From: Chrysogorgia sp. JL179-B06 | Taxonomy: Eukaryota; Cnidaria; Anthozoa; Scleralcyonacea; Chrysogorgiidae | Assembly: GCA_035772405.1 (NCBI GenBank) | Contig: JAYKKM010000011.1 | Span: 512,501-576,500 of the forward strand | Direction of reading: 5' to 3' | Length of the DNA: 64,000 nucleotides | Part shown: positions 33,470 to 45,045 of the stretch, one piece after another | Position numbering within the stretch: position 1 is the first letter of the stretch | Layout of the letters: every line of letters begins with the position of its first letter | Program-made: the position numbers and the translations under genes | Notes under the pieces: model-generated | What the model saw: the letters and a program-made list of their open reading frames with translations, nothing else | Databases searched by the model: none | Told to the model about the DNA's origin: nothing

Positions 33470-34140
33470 CTGTAAATATATTTGCTGTTGTTAACAATTT
33501 ACTTCGGTTTGGATACTTTCCTATAGAATAGTATAAAGATTTGGGATGGGGTTGTGAGTATAGGGTACTGTTTTATTATATGTATTAAGTTCTGCTACTG
33601 TACCATTGTTTGAGGGGAATAATAAAAAATCGCACATATGTTTGACAAAATATTCATAATACCAGCAGTATGAGGCGTGTGCTAGTGGATTATGCAAATT
33701 CCACCAAACACAAGTGAAGTATGATTGTTCATCAATTGTTATTTAAGAACAAGCACTGTTTTCTTTTATAAATAACACTTCAATCAATTGTTCTCAATTC
33801 TGAGAGATATTGGAATTTTACATATTAGGAAAATATAGTAATTTCCTTACTACATTTAGAAACAAATAGTTTAATACTGATGTCATTAGCCAATCAGTAA
33901 TCATTAAATTCTTGAAACTTTGCATGGTGAAAAATCAATAATCATCCATCAATCATGCCTCTCTGTTGTCATATCTCGCTTGGAAGCAACAGAGATGCAA
34001 CAGCAATACATGTAAGTACTGTATAATTGATTGATATCTTATTTAAGTTAACATATTCCTATAATAATTAAAAAATAACAATGTTGATATGGTTAAAAGA
34101 TGTCAATTTGTGTTCTTAAAACAACTCTAATCAGCTAATT
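33470..34140. other. AT-rich non-coding stretch (probable intron)
   Basis: No recognised frame. It ends in an acceptor-like CTAATTGCATAG directly before the RecQ-like frame, so it is probably intronic. Confidence 0.5.
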
Positions 34141-34645
34141 GCATAGTGAGAGTAATTTTTGCAACTGTCGCAATTGGAATGGGTGTAAACATTCCTGATA
34201 TTCGCTGTGTTATTCATTTTGGGGTTCCAGGGTCACTAAGACAGTACTTCCAGGAGATTGGAGAGCTGGCAGGGATGGCAAACCATCAAGAGCAACCATG
34301 TACTACAACAACAGAGATGTTTCTTTAAATAGAAAGAGCATTGGAAACGATATGAGGCAGTATTGCAAATCAAATAGTTGTTGTCTAAGAAAACATATTC
34401 TTATGTCTCTGGATGTAAATATACGTATAAGATTCACAACACCTGAACATTTATGTAGATTTGGAATGCTGTGCAGATGTAAAGACTAACATTAAGGACT
34501 TAACACAAGAAAGATTTGAAATGCTGTCACAAAGATCCCGTTGCTCTAATGCTAGAAGCTCTATCTCCAAGTTGTCCAAAGTTTCTCCAGTGTCATCAAG
34601 ACAAGCTGTGGTACTAAAAGAAAAGATGGTTAGCCTGAGAGGCAG
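34141..34645 (+). pseudogene. RecQ-family helicase fragment, frameshifted
   Basis: The first frame has VIFATVAIGMGVNIPD, VIHFGVPGSLRQYFQEIG and reaches motif VI. One extra base near 34263 breaks it. The correct continuation reads RAGRDGKPSRATMYYNNRDV and then MRQYC and CLRKHIL of the RecQ zinc-binding region, followed by a Ser-rich tail. The N-terminal ATPase motifs (Walker A, DEAH) are not in the window just upstream. RecQ enzymes unwind DNA 3' to 5'. In some invertebrate genomes such fragments occur in many copies, which may mean the source is itself a repeat. The hAT element begins immediately after. Confidence 0.65.
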
Positions 34646-34748
34646 CAACATAGGCATACGAGCCGGGGGGGCTGCATCCCCCTGTCAATTTCTTGGGCAA
34701 AATTTGGGCAATATATTTCCGTTTTTCGGCACAGATGTCAAACAATGA

Positions 34749-35131
34749 GACCATAAAAAGACCATAATGCATAAACATTTATTTCAGAGAAAATCAATTC
34801 ATATCAATATTCTTTGTTAATTGTATAATAAAACTAGTGCTTGCGGTTTACGGTTTTGCTTATACTAATATACTATAATACTAACGACCTCACGCAATAT
34901 GACGTGACCGACATGATCAGAATATTCCTAGTCCTAGATTTTAGAGTATTGATATTTGATGATGATATATTTTGTTACGCTTGCGTAATAAGCTTCACGC
35001 TTGCATAAGCTTGATCTATAAATAGTATATCAAGTAATTTATGATTATAGACATTATATAATTACCTAAAATAGCTTTAGACGAACGTTTGTAAACTGTA
35101 ATAAAAATAAGACACAAGACACTAATCGCTA
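34749..35131. promoter_or_regulatory. 5' leader of the hAT element
   Basis: About 380 bp between the terminal repeat and the first ATG have no reading frame. The transposase promoter should lie here, but no TATA-like motif stands out from the AT-rich background. Confidence 0.3.
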
Positions 35132-36731
35132 ATGGATAGCAAACAATCTAAATTGTCTCAGAAGAGTCAGAAGCACGCTTACCGTCTTAGCGTCAGTTGT
35201 TCTGAATGCAGTAAAGTCATAGACTCCGATTACAAAGACCGCCATACCAAAAGTCGGCACCTTGGAAAAAATGTGAAATTTACCACAGTCATATCTCCTC
35301 AAACCCAACTGAACCTCACCAGGAAAAGTGACGATGAACCCGTACGCGTAGCCAAATGACCTAAACTAGATCCGGCTCCGGATGATTCTGTGAAAAGTGT
35401 GTTAAACGTAAACTCGTCTCAGAGTGTCCGGGATTCGTTGGAACAAAATAAACTTGTAGACCCGTCAAAATGTGAAGACAACTGTCACAACACAGACAAC
35501 TCGGATATATCACAATTTAATACAAATTCAATCTCGTCGGATGCCTTGCAGTTTAAAGAATTTTCCTTTTCTTTGGATCCCCCGATATGTGGCACAAACT
35601 CAGAATCGTTAGAACTAGAAGGACATACAGGTAATACAAATTCAGACTCATTGGATACACCGTCGCCTAAATTTGATTCGGATTCGTCCACGAATGATTT
35701 GTTCGATTCCCAGCCTGAGAATATGGGCGAATTCCCTTCTCCACCAGGAGATAGCTCTCTATCGCCAAGAGTAATCATATAATCGAGTCCCCTGAAACAA
35801 ATCTTGACGAGAAAGAAAGTAAACCCTACGAACCCAATGCTCTAGTGGTGTCGAATAGCGACCAGGACGGCCCTCGACAACCGGTACTGGGCAGGTACAA
35901 TCCCACCACGTTTGGCAATGATTCTTTCCAGAGAGATTTCCAAGCGGGGTGGTACAAACAGTACCCCTGGCTGAACTATTCGATTGAAAATCACGAGGCG
36001 TCTTGTTTCGCATGTGAGCGATTTTCGAATGATGAATCATTTCATTTCACCAACTGGAACAAAACGGAGCGCCTGAAGAAACACCACGTGAGCGTAAACC
36101 ATGGAGTAGCCATGTCTAAATGGATAAGCTATCGATCGAACACAAGACAACAAACATCGGTCATGAAACAACTGCATACCGCTCACAAAGACTATGTTGA
36201 AATGAACCGCAAGTATATGAAAGTCATTATGGAATCTTTATTCTACACTGCCCAACAGAACATCGCCCAAAGAGGGCATGAAGAGAAACGTGATGATATC
36301 GGCAGCTTCTCTGACGTAAACCGTGGTAACTTTCTGGAATTGTTACGTGTACGTTGCATCGACATTCCATGGCATTTGGCGTGATCGTGGACGAGACATC
36401 CGACATCAGTCGTCATGAGCAAGTCTCCATATGCCTTAGTTTTATCGCCGATGGGGTTAAAAAAGAAGCATTCGTCGGCTTTTACGAAACGAAAAGAACC
36501 GACGGAAAAACGCTATACGATCTGATAACGAAGGCGAATTCGGATCTCAACCTGGACTTGATCAATATAGTTGGCGAATGTTTTGACGGTGCAGCTAACA
36601 TGAGTGGCAAAGAAAAGGGAGTAGCCGCGCGGATGAAGGACTGTTCTCCACTTGCTGTATATGTGCATTGTTACGGACATTTACTTAACCTAGCATTGCA
36701 AGACACGATGTCAGAAGTCGAACCACACTGC
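35132..36731 (+). pseudogene. hAT transposase, N-terminal half
   Basis: The frame opens with a zinc finger (CSECSKVIDSDYKDRHTKSRH). A TGA in frame at 35357-35359 interrupts it, then a long Ser/Asp-rich linker follows to 35782. After a shift near 35775 the BED/TTF-like region appears (FQRDFQAGWYKQYPWLNYS, CFACERF). A second shift near 36370 leads to FGVIVDETSDISRHEQVSI with the first catalytic Asp, GECFDGAANMSGKEKG and YVHCYGHLLNL. The frame is then cut at 36732 by the inserted element and resumes at 41731. Confidence 0.8.
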
Positions 36732-36759
36732 AAAAAATCCTGTGTAGAATTTACGCAAA

Positions 36760-36972
36760 ATCTTGAGTAAAGCGATGCACCCATAGTACACCCAATAGCG
36801 TGTAATACTTACTCATGTAATGTGAGTAAAACTTACTCAATAATGTGAGTAAAATTTACTAAAAAAAATGAGTAAACCAAATGCACCCATAATAACACCT
36901 GTTTTTGAGTAAAATAAGAATTTACTCAAGGTGTGAGTAAATTATACTCAGAATCTGAGTAAAACGTGTGCA
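36760..36972. repeat. Left subterminal GAGTAAA array
   Basis: Repeated TGAGTAAA and TTACTCA, several paired head to head as GAGTAAAACTTACTC. Two copies of ATGCACCCATA (about 36774 and 36880) interrupt the array. Confidence 0.8.
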
Positions 36973-39081
36973 AGTACATGTAAGAACATGGCAAAGCTTT
37001 TCTTCGCCACAACAACAAAAATAATTCCTTCAAGCGGCACTATAAAGCTGTAGTAATAACAAATTTATTATACCAAACCGAACAAAAAAGTTAAAACAAT
37101 GTTTATCATATATCTAAATAGATGCCTAACTCTAATTATTTACCAAATTAATACAACAATAATGTCTGTATACAACTATTAAAAATACTGACATTCGATA
37201 CCTTCTGAAGAATGTTTTACGTCATAAAAGCATGTGCGATGTTGTCACCGAACTATTATACACATATCAAGATATATGGATACTTTCATGCACAAGTCCA
37301 TGCACAAGTATCAAGGTAAACCTAATCATTTTTTTTAAACATGATACGATGGCGAGCTACAGTGTACATATTATACTGTACCTGACCATTAAACAACTGC
37401 TTCAAAGGGCAGTATAGGACCGAAAATCGTCTATTACATTTTGATTTTACCTTTTTGAAATTATTTTGAAATGAAGAAGAACAGCATTCTTACTTAGTCA
37501 ATATCTTATTTAAGTTTTTGAAACATGCAAATGAACTTATGATGTCATCTACTTAATTTAAGCTAAAGTAATCCTTAAATGAAGAATGCACTAACTATAC
37601 AGAGTGCAGTGTACCATTCTTAGTGGTACATCAGGAACGTTTCATTACAATCTAGCCGCTGTATGCAGCCGTCGTAACGATCTTGTCGTAACTCGCCCCC
37701 ACTGTATCCGGAGATATTCCTCATTTTTTGAATTTGAGTGAGTAGATGATGTCATGAGGTTCTAAGAAACAAGATGAAATATTGTCAAAGTAAGACTGCT
37801 GTACTTCTATTGATGTACAATGTACTTCTATTGATAAAGCCGAAATTTGGATAAATGATTTTTGCATCATAATGTCTAAGTGCAGTGACTTATATTTACT
37901 CAATAAAATTGTTACATATTCTATATAATATATACTTGAAATATATAGCAAGTTCACTTCAGTGTTTCAGCTAGTTTACGCTTATATTTTGCTGGCCAAA
38001 TTTAGCTGGTTAACAAATGAAATAATAATGGCTGGCAGCTTCTTGTCATCTTGAATTTGCAAAACACATTTTTGCAAAAACAAGCAGAAATTGCTTAAGG
38101 AATTTGCATACTTAAACATATAAAAACATAGTGGGCTGTATCACTTGTTTTTTTGCAATTGTTGCAACCTCACATGGTTGCAAGCTGCTCTTCGCCACAT
38201 CTTGGAAATTTTCATCCTCCTGTAAGAATAATTGTTGAAAAATACTTTTTAAACAGGGACAGTTGCATATACATGCAGTTTAAATAATATGCAGCTTCAG
38301 TTAGGGAATGGTTTAATAAAAATATACAATAACATCCATGGTGAAATAACATACAGTAGCCAGGAATCTGAAGGAAAAAAGCAGAGAGTTAACTAAAGAT
38401 ATAGTACAGACTGTGGTATCTATAGTATACTGTATACAGGGTGATTTTCTCCATGTGCGATACTAAAGATCTGTGGTTAATTTACAATATACTGTTAAAA
38501 AATGGACACAAAAGTTCACCAAAGAAGTATAAAACAATTCTTACAGTGATAGTCCAAAAAATCTTAGTGGCATTGCTTTACTTACTTATGTTGCAGTAGA
38601 AATGGCAAGACCACCTGTAGCTACTCATGTATTAGTTGCAGTAATACATTAGCAGTTCATAATCTTGAATGTGTTGGGATAAACCTTAACTAAATTTGTA
38701 ACATCAGGCTAAAGGCTACAGTGTTCATTTGCATCTTCATTCACATTTGTGAACTGTTTGTACTGAGTTCCTCAGCCTAATGTTACAGGTATAAATTGAA
38801 ATAAGTCTAATACATATAGTTCTTGGCAAGACCACACCTTATTTTACAACATTTACATAATTATTAAAAAGGGAAAAAATAGATATTCTCTGAACTTTCA
38901 TGCTACAGTCTTTAATGTAACTAGGAAGACCATACTGTATAACCTGAAGATGTTTGAAGACTTTAGTATATTGTAGTCTGACAATTGAAAGCTTGAATTA
39001 AGAATTTTTTGGTCAGACAACATCTTCATGTCTACTGTTCATGGTCATTATTCAAATTGTAACAATTTTTGAATGCCAGAA

Positions 39082-39362
39082 TCATCAATCATGCAATATT
39101 TGACATTCACACTTGTATAGGCTACATACTCTATAGCCTATTAATTGTGCAGTAACTGCATTGTAAACCTATATCAATAGTATATAGCTATAGTAAACTT
39201 GAGTGTCAATAAGATACATTTTCATCAATCATGCAATACTGTATTTGACATTCACACTTGATTATAGGCTACTTACTCTATAGCCTATTGTGCAGTAAAT
39301 GCATTGTAAACCTATATCAATGGTATAGCTATAGTAAACTTGAGTGTCAATAAGATACATTT
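39082..39362. repeat. Two-copy tandem duplication, unit about 141 bp
   Basis: Both units begin CATCAATCATGCAATA and end CTTGAGTGTCAATAAGATAC. Small length differences separate them. It lies inside the 5-kb element. Confidence 0.85.
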
Positions 39363-39654
39363 TAACACATTTTATATCAGTACTATATATTAGTCTAATA
39401 ATGCTTACCAGCTGAATGTTCCTGTGGATCTCCATAACATCTGTTTCATTCAATGCACTTAAAAAAGTATTCATCACATGTTGATTTTTTGCCTTCTTTG
39501 TTCTTGCAATTTCTTGTGTATTCAATACAAGTACTTGTATTAAAAGCCAAAATCCATTCAAACTCAATAATCATCTAGTCAATGATAGATAAAAATAATT
39601 ATAAACTGGTAAATTATATATGTATTACATGATATGAATTTTTTTAATAAACTG

Positions 39655-39765
39655 GGACTAGTTGCAAAATTGCAAATTCAAGGCCTTCTGATTGGGATCA
39701 AACCCTTGATCGGCCTGCATTTCTGTTGAGCAGTGCCCAGACTATATTGCCAAGACCTCGATCAT
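39655..39765 (-). mobile_element. tRNA-derived SINE, third family copy
   Basis: On the minus strand a degenerate tRNA-like head is followed by GGTTTGATCCCAATCAGAAG, then GCCTTGAATTTGCAATTTTG and CAACTAGTCCCAGTTT. This matches the body of the copies at 28.2-28.4 kb. The B box (GGTTTGATCCC) is good. Confidence 0.65.
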
Positions 39766-39987
39766 AATTCCCCCAGAAAGCTCATACACCTATGTTGTAT
39801 TTTTGAAACTGATACTAATTTAGTTTTAAAAGGTTTAAACCGTAATCCTTCTAACTTAACATAATTGTAGAAAAAAATTTCATTGACATTTACATATACA
39901 TGTATGTTCCATTGCTCAATTACCAAATATACACTTAAAAATATATATATTTCAGTGATTATACAAGTCATGTGATGTACACTGGCT

Positions 39988-40649
39988 CAGGGGCGTAGGA
40001 AGCAGGGGGGCCGGGGGGGCCGCGGCCCACCCAATATTATAAAAGGGGGGGCCGGAATAGCTTTCGGCCCCCCCAAAAATAATTGAATTTGAAATTAGAA
40101 GTTCGAAAACAACATCTTCCTATACTAAAGTATTAATATTTCTCTAGTTTACGCAGCTTAAAGCCGGGCTTTCTTTTTTAACTAAGCAGAAGGGCAGAAA
40201 TCGCGGAATGATTGAGGCTAAAAGGTAGCCCCGGTTGAAAAAACGTCCTGAATGTCCATGTAGGACCCGATGACCATTGCATTAGTATATGTTGTAAGTG
40301 GTTCCCAGAGGCGGCGTGGCTCAAAATAAGGCCCGGGAAAACTATTCGATTGGAGCCCACTGCTCACAGCAGAAGAGCAGGGGCATGTTATTGTTTGGGG
40401 CCTGCTTGGGGCCAACCACAGTCCAAAATATGAAATTTTATAAACTTCTGAGCTGAAAATCACCGCTCAGAATGCAGGAAATGCCATTTGCGGGAATGTA
40501 GATTTCAAATTTTTTCGGGGGGCCCCTCCGCGCTCGGATAAATAGTTATCATGACCACCCATTTGGGACTAGCTTCGCCACTGACAGGTACAACGAAAAT
40601 TTTGCTTTGGTCGGGCCCCCCCAAGTTTAGAAAGCTTCCTATGCCCCTG
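39988..40649. mobile_element. hAT MITE with 8-bp target duplication
   Basis: Ends CAGGGGCGTAGGAAGC and GCTTCCTATGCCCCTG are inverted with one mismatch. CACTGGCT flanks both sides (39980-39987 and 40650-40657), the 8-bp duplication expected of hAT. The 662-bp body has G-rich ends and no transposase. A segment at 40460-40530 shares the GGAAATGCCATTT motif with the hAT ends at 15.6 and 21.9 kb. Confidence 0.9.
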
Positions 40650-40762
40650 CACTGGCTAACACCATACAACTTCAGTCATTACCCTGTACTGTTGTAATTA
40701 CAAGTACCTGTAGCTTCTACAATTTAAATATACAGTAGGTCAACCACTGAGCTTTCGTTTTT

Positions 40763-41536
40763 TACCATAATAGATGCATAACATTGATGGCTCTGTGTGT
40801 ACAGTATGTCGGCAAAAGTTTTACTTTCAACCATTTAAATTTTCCTCACATGAACATACAGTAGGTATACATTTATGTATCTCCTCTCTAATGAGCGGCT
40901 TGAGTTCACATGCCACTCAAAAGGTGCTGGTAAAAGGCGGTATAACCACCTTACACAACAACATAATTTAACTGCATCAACATAAATGTATACAAGCCTT
41001 GAACTGTGTCTTTGCAGTTCTCACTAACAGGCGGCTCACCAAGTGCCACCTGAATGAGCGGATGGTAAAAGGTGGCAAAAGCCACCTTACACAAAAGCTG
41101 ATACACAGCACTGCTAGTACAGAGTCAAGAAATTGTAATGTCACTTTGAGGCTTATACTTAGCTTCATCAATTTAAATATAGGTCAACCTTTCACAAGAA
41201 TAGATGCATACAGTAACATTGACGGCTCTGTGTGTATCTTGGCAAAAGCTTTACTTTCAACCATTTAAAGTTTCCTCACATGAACATTATACAGTAGGTA
41301 TAAATTTATGTATTTCCTCTCTAATGAGCGGCTTGAGTTCACATGCCACTCAAGAGGTGCTGGTAAAAGCCAGCATAACCACCTTACACAACAACAGAAT
41401 TTAACTGCATCAACATAAATGTATACAAGCCTTGAACTCTGTCTTTGCAGTTCTCACTAACAGGCGGCTCATGAAGTGCCACCTGAGTGAGCTAATGGTA
41501 AAACCCGGCAAAATCCACCTTACACAAAAGCTGTAA
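40763..41536. repeat. Two-copy tandem repeat, unit about 435 bp
   Basis: Both units run from ATAGATGCATA through GAGCGGCTTGAGTTCACATG, GCATCAACATAAATGTATAC and GTTCTCACTAACAGGCGGCT to CCACCTTACACAAAAGCTG. Within a unit, GGTGGCAAAAGCCACC is a perfect palindrome. The repeat lies next to the right subterminal array of the 5-kb element. Confidence 0.85.
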
Positions 41537-41706
41537 AGTTACTCAGCATTTTGAGTAGTAATTACTCAACTAACATTTTACTCAACGCAAAGTGTTAATT
41601 TTACTCAAGAGATTGAGTAAACACTTTTTAACTCACATGAAGTGTAAAATAAACTCAAAATATTGAGTAAACTGGCAGGTTACTCACAAAATGTGTAAAA
41701 TCTACT
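41535..41706. repeat. Right subterminal TTTACTC array
   Basis: Motif TTACTCA / TGAGTAA and half sites ACTCAAA recur about every 12-18 bp. It mirrors the left array at 36.8 kb. Confidence 0.8.
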
Positions 41707-41730
41707 CAAACGTAAAATGCATTTTTTGCA

Positions 41731-42824
41731 ATGCACTGCGAACTATTCAGAGTCTGTACAATTTACTTGAGGCAAGTTCGAAACGGCACGCCATGTTCAG
41801 TGATATTGAAGTTGAACGCGATCATCTGATGTTGACTCTTAAATCCCTGAGTGTAACGCGTTGGTCTTGTCGATGGGAAGCGGTCAAGGCTGTCACTGAA
41901 CAGATCGAGCAAATTGTGAAGGCCCTAATTAAACTGGCCAATGACATATTCCGTCAGCATAGCCCTGCTAAATGCCACATGCGATTTTGAGTTTATTCTG
42001 GGACTATGTATACTGAAAGTCATCTTGTCAAACACCAGTGCTCTGAGTACTTATTTACAGGGTAAGGACGTTGATGTTATTAACGCTCGACGAAACGCAA
42101 CCTTACTATCAAGACATTGAAAGAATGCCGAACCGAGGAAAGCTACAAACTAATTTGGAAACGAGCAAATCAAATTAGTGGTGATATTAAATCTTGGACC
42201 CGGAATACTGTATTTGTCACTTTCTGTGATGCACGTGTACCACGGAAAAAGCCTTCCCGATGTGTGCAATATCGCGTCGGTGAGTCAGCAACGTCGAACA
42301 CCGAAGCGATGACACCTATGCAGCACTACAGAGTCAATACCTATTACAACTCTCTTGACCAGGACGTGCTGTGTGCTTTGGGTGCGGTTGTTCTGAGCGA
42401 AAAACCATCAGAGTCAGATTATGAGCTTGTTGGTAACTTCTATGGTCTCGACAAAGATCTAATAGAAGTCGATCAGAGACTTTTTAACCATTTCAAACAA
42501 AGTAACGCTGAGGTTTCTCGCGATCGTGTACAAACAGCTTCCAAGGTTATAGATCTGCTTTACAAAAACGAACTGTGTGAAATGGTACCTGAGTTCACGA
42601 AAGCCGCTACCATTTTAGCAGTAATTCCAGCAACATCGTGTTCGGCCGAAAGGTCTAGCGGGCTCCGACGATTGAAGACGTACCTTCGGAGTAGCAACAT
42701 GGCATTGATAAACATTGAAAGGGAGTATGCAAATCGCGTAATAAGAGAAGACATGGAAAGAATGATAGACATTTTTGGCAAGAGGAAAGGTCGCAATGCC
42801 TATTTCTTTAACTTGCATGGATAA
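41731..42824 (+). pseudogene. hAT transposase, C-terminal half
   Basis: The frame resumes at ALRTIQSLYNLLEASSKRH, with SVTRWSCRWEAVKAV (hAT conserved Trp region). Shifts near 41975 and 42105 separate it from the final frame (42117-42824). That frame ends with the dimerisation domain: ATILAVIPATSCSAERSSGL, RRLKTYLRSSNMALINIER. The stop at 42822 precedes about 340 bp of trailer to the terminal repeat. With the upstream half, all hAT regions are present but in at least six pieces. Confidence 0.8.
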
Positions 42825-43674
42825 GCGAAGATCTGTAAGAAACTGCATGAGAGTGAATGAGAGATTCTCTAGCTGGATTAGCTTCCGATTCCTATTGAAG
42901 GGAGCATTTATATAGTATCAGAACTATCAGGAACTTTGAAATAACGAATTTCAGACGTTAATGCCGTTAATGCTTGAATCGAGAAGATCTTAAGATGAAT
43001 AAGATCTGTTAACATATTGTAAATTTATTTATATTGTTTGTGTATAAAGACAATCGTCACAGTTTTGTGGAAAACATGTTTTAATTAATGACTGATATAT
43101 ACGGAAAATTTTCGGGCAACTAGCCTCAGCCCCCCAATTGAGATTGGCCTCGTACGCCTATGTTTACACTCACCAACGTTGTGGTCAGATCCTTGTTTGT
43201 AGATTTCACGTACTATACGAATTTGGACGCAGACATTGTCAGTGTGTTTGCTAGTACGGGTATTGATGTTTAGCATGTATACCATTTCACACATTGTAAG
43301 CATACAACCTATATGATTTGAATAAACTTACAATGCATGGTTCAATTCTTACTGGACCATTCCCCCAAGGAATTTACATATTTTTTTACTACTAAACTGT
43401 ATGTTCTCCACACCTGGGTATATAGAAAAAGATGATTGCCACAACATTGACAAACAACTTGCATGTATCAATGATATATATGACAAGTTATCAAATTTTT
43501 CATAATTTAAAATATCCAGTTAAACTTGAATTGTTTTTCCATTTGTTTGCCATCTAAGTGAATCATTTAGATGCACTCCAAGGAGTTTGGTTGATTGTTC
43601 ATGCTCTACATGCTTTCCTCCTACCATCAGATGTATATGACAGGAGTAAGTCAGGCAATAAAAGTGTGTAGAGT

Positions 43675-44000
43675 GTGGGTACTATCGACCTATATCGGTG
43701 TTACCAGTAGTTTCAAAATTATTTGAGAAATTAGTATATACACAGCTAAATTATTACTTAGCAGAAAATCATATTCTTACAACATGTCAATCTGGTTTTA
43801 GAGGTCATTGCACCTCTACATCAATGTTAACTACAACTAATTCATAGCTGATTAATATGGATTCCGATTTAATAAACGGAATAATCTTTCTTGATTTGTG
43901 TAAAGCCTTCGACACAATAGACCATGAAATATTGATCAGAAAATTGTATTTATATGGGATTAGAGATTCTGCTTTAAAGTGGTTTACATCATCTTGCACA
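43675..44000 (+). pseudogene. CR1-like RT fragment
   Basis: In-frame YYRPISVLPVVSKLFEKLVY and CQSGFRGHCTSTSML are followed, after a break near 43845, by [20 protein letters not shown] and [10 protein letters not shown]. Only fingers and the first catalytic motif remain, without the YADD box. It is a short LINE relic truncated at both ends. Confidence 0.75.
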
Positions 44001-44599
44001 ATGCCATGTTTTACCTACACCCGGAATTTTAAGACGTGTGAAACAATTTCACAGCAGTCAATTTTTAAATAAATAAACAAATAAATACTGCTTTTTCCAA
44101 ATAGAAAAACCTAGCATTTAATCTATATATTAAATACATTTATTATAATGACAAGGACTAGATAGTGCCCAATTTATTCTTGTACACCACAGTGTGTTTG
44201 ACTGAGTTCGAATAATTGAGAACCGCAAAGGTTCCCACATCACCTCCCTTGAAGAATCCAAGGTATGATCAATCTCGAAAAACATGCAAACAATTGTTAT
44301 TATAATCTGGTTCGGTATGTTGGAGCCAATTGATAACAGTTTTTCATTGAAACAATAAACGTTTCGGCAATCCGAGACTCAATTTACGGTGTATGAACTG
44401 CGACGCTTGCGAAATAGACCCCTGAAAAACGATGAAATTCGGGAAGTAATTGGTGTTCTTTGTCTTTGTGATTTCATCCTAATTATAAAAAGACAAAAAT
44501 GGAAAACATTATAGAAAAAGTTTATTGTAGAAAAACGTGTTGTGATTGGTTAATTTAACCAGGATCAAACTTGGATGAGAGTTGACAAGAAGTTGTTAG

Positions 44600-44795
44600 G
44601 GAAGACCGTTGCATGTGTCATGCATGAGATTTGGCAAGTGTGCATGTGTTATGAATGAGCGTTACTAGGCATGTGTGCATGTGTTATGAATGAGAGTTGC
44701 TAGGCAAGTGTGCATGTGTTATTTACGAAAGTTGCTGGGCAAATGTGCATGTGTTATTTACGAAAGTTGCTAGGCAAATGTGCATGTGTAATTTA
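44600..44795. repeat. 35-bp minisatellite, about five units
   Basis: GCATGTGT recurs at 44611, 44642, 44677, 44712, 44747 and 44782, a period of 35 bp after a 31-bp first unit. The unit contains GCATGTGTTATGAATGAG and GTTGCTAGGCAAGT. Later units replace ATGAATGAGA with ATTTACGAAA, so two unit types exist. Confidence 0.9.
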
Positions 44796-44812
44796 TTCAC
44801 ACTTATACTCAC

Positions 44813-44886
44813 CAAGGATGCTTGCTGATTTCTTTCAATGTCAATCGATTTTGGGGATCCAGCGCATACATACCAGAAAATAAATC
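44813..44886 (-). CDS. Protein kinase exon (subdomain XI)
   Basis: A 74-bp exon on the minus strand is bounded by an acceptor (TTATAGCACAG before GATTTA) and a donor (TTG then GTGAGTATA). It encodes DLFSGMYALDPQNRLTLKEI and SKHPW. DPxxRxTxxEI-xHPW is the conserved end of Ser/Thr kinase catalytic domains, with the invariant Arg. The next intron is phase 2. No other exon of the gene was recognised within several kb, so it is either a host gene with long introns or an orphaned exon. Both splice sites look intact. Confidence 0.6.
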
Positions 44887-45045
44887 CTGTGCTATAAACA
44901 CAATGTTATTGGAATATATTTGCATTAACAGTTTATGGAGGTTTTTGTTCAGATAATTAATATAATCTATATAGTTATAATAAATCCTCCAAATTAAAGT
45001 TGTTATATGTAACTCGTATTTCACAGTTAGTTTATAATTTCTATT

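Larger units (their letters stand above)
36733..41726. mobile_element. Novel roughly 5-kb non-autonomous element with subterminal GAGTAAA arrays
   Basis: The insertion is bounded by TGCA(A) on both sides (36729-36733 and 41727-41731), and the hAT frame resumes in register across them. The ends are short inverted repeats (AAAAATnC...). Just inside both ends lie arrays of GAGTAAA / TTTACTC in both orientations: about eleven at 36763-36965 and about thirteen at 41535-41705. Such subterminal arrays are typical transposase-binding sites in several DNA-transposon superfamilies. The interior holds no recognisable transposase, but carries a SINE, a hAT MITE and several tandem duplications. Superfamily is undetermined; a 4-5-bp target would be compatible with several. 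Confidence 0.75.
34649..43162 (+). mobile_element. hAT element split by a 5-kb insertion
   Basis: The ends CATAGGCATACGAG (34649) and CTCGTACGCCTATG (ending 43162) are inverted with one mismatch. The match continues loosely inward to ATATTTCCGT / ACGGAAAATT. Without the insertion at 36733-41726 the element would be about 3.5 kb, a normal autonomous hAT length. It encodes a zinc-finger hAT transposase on the + strand. No matching 8-bp target duplication was found outside the ends, so one border may have been rearranged. Confidence 0.75.

Noticed and set aside
34649..43162. Host ZMYM/TTF zinc-finger gene instead of a transposon
   Set aside because: Inverted ends bound the unit and several frameshifts break it, so a dead hAT element fits better.
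44600..44795. CRISPR-like array
   Set aside because: Period 35 with no unique spacers; it is a simple minisatellite, and the genome is eukaryotic.
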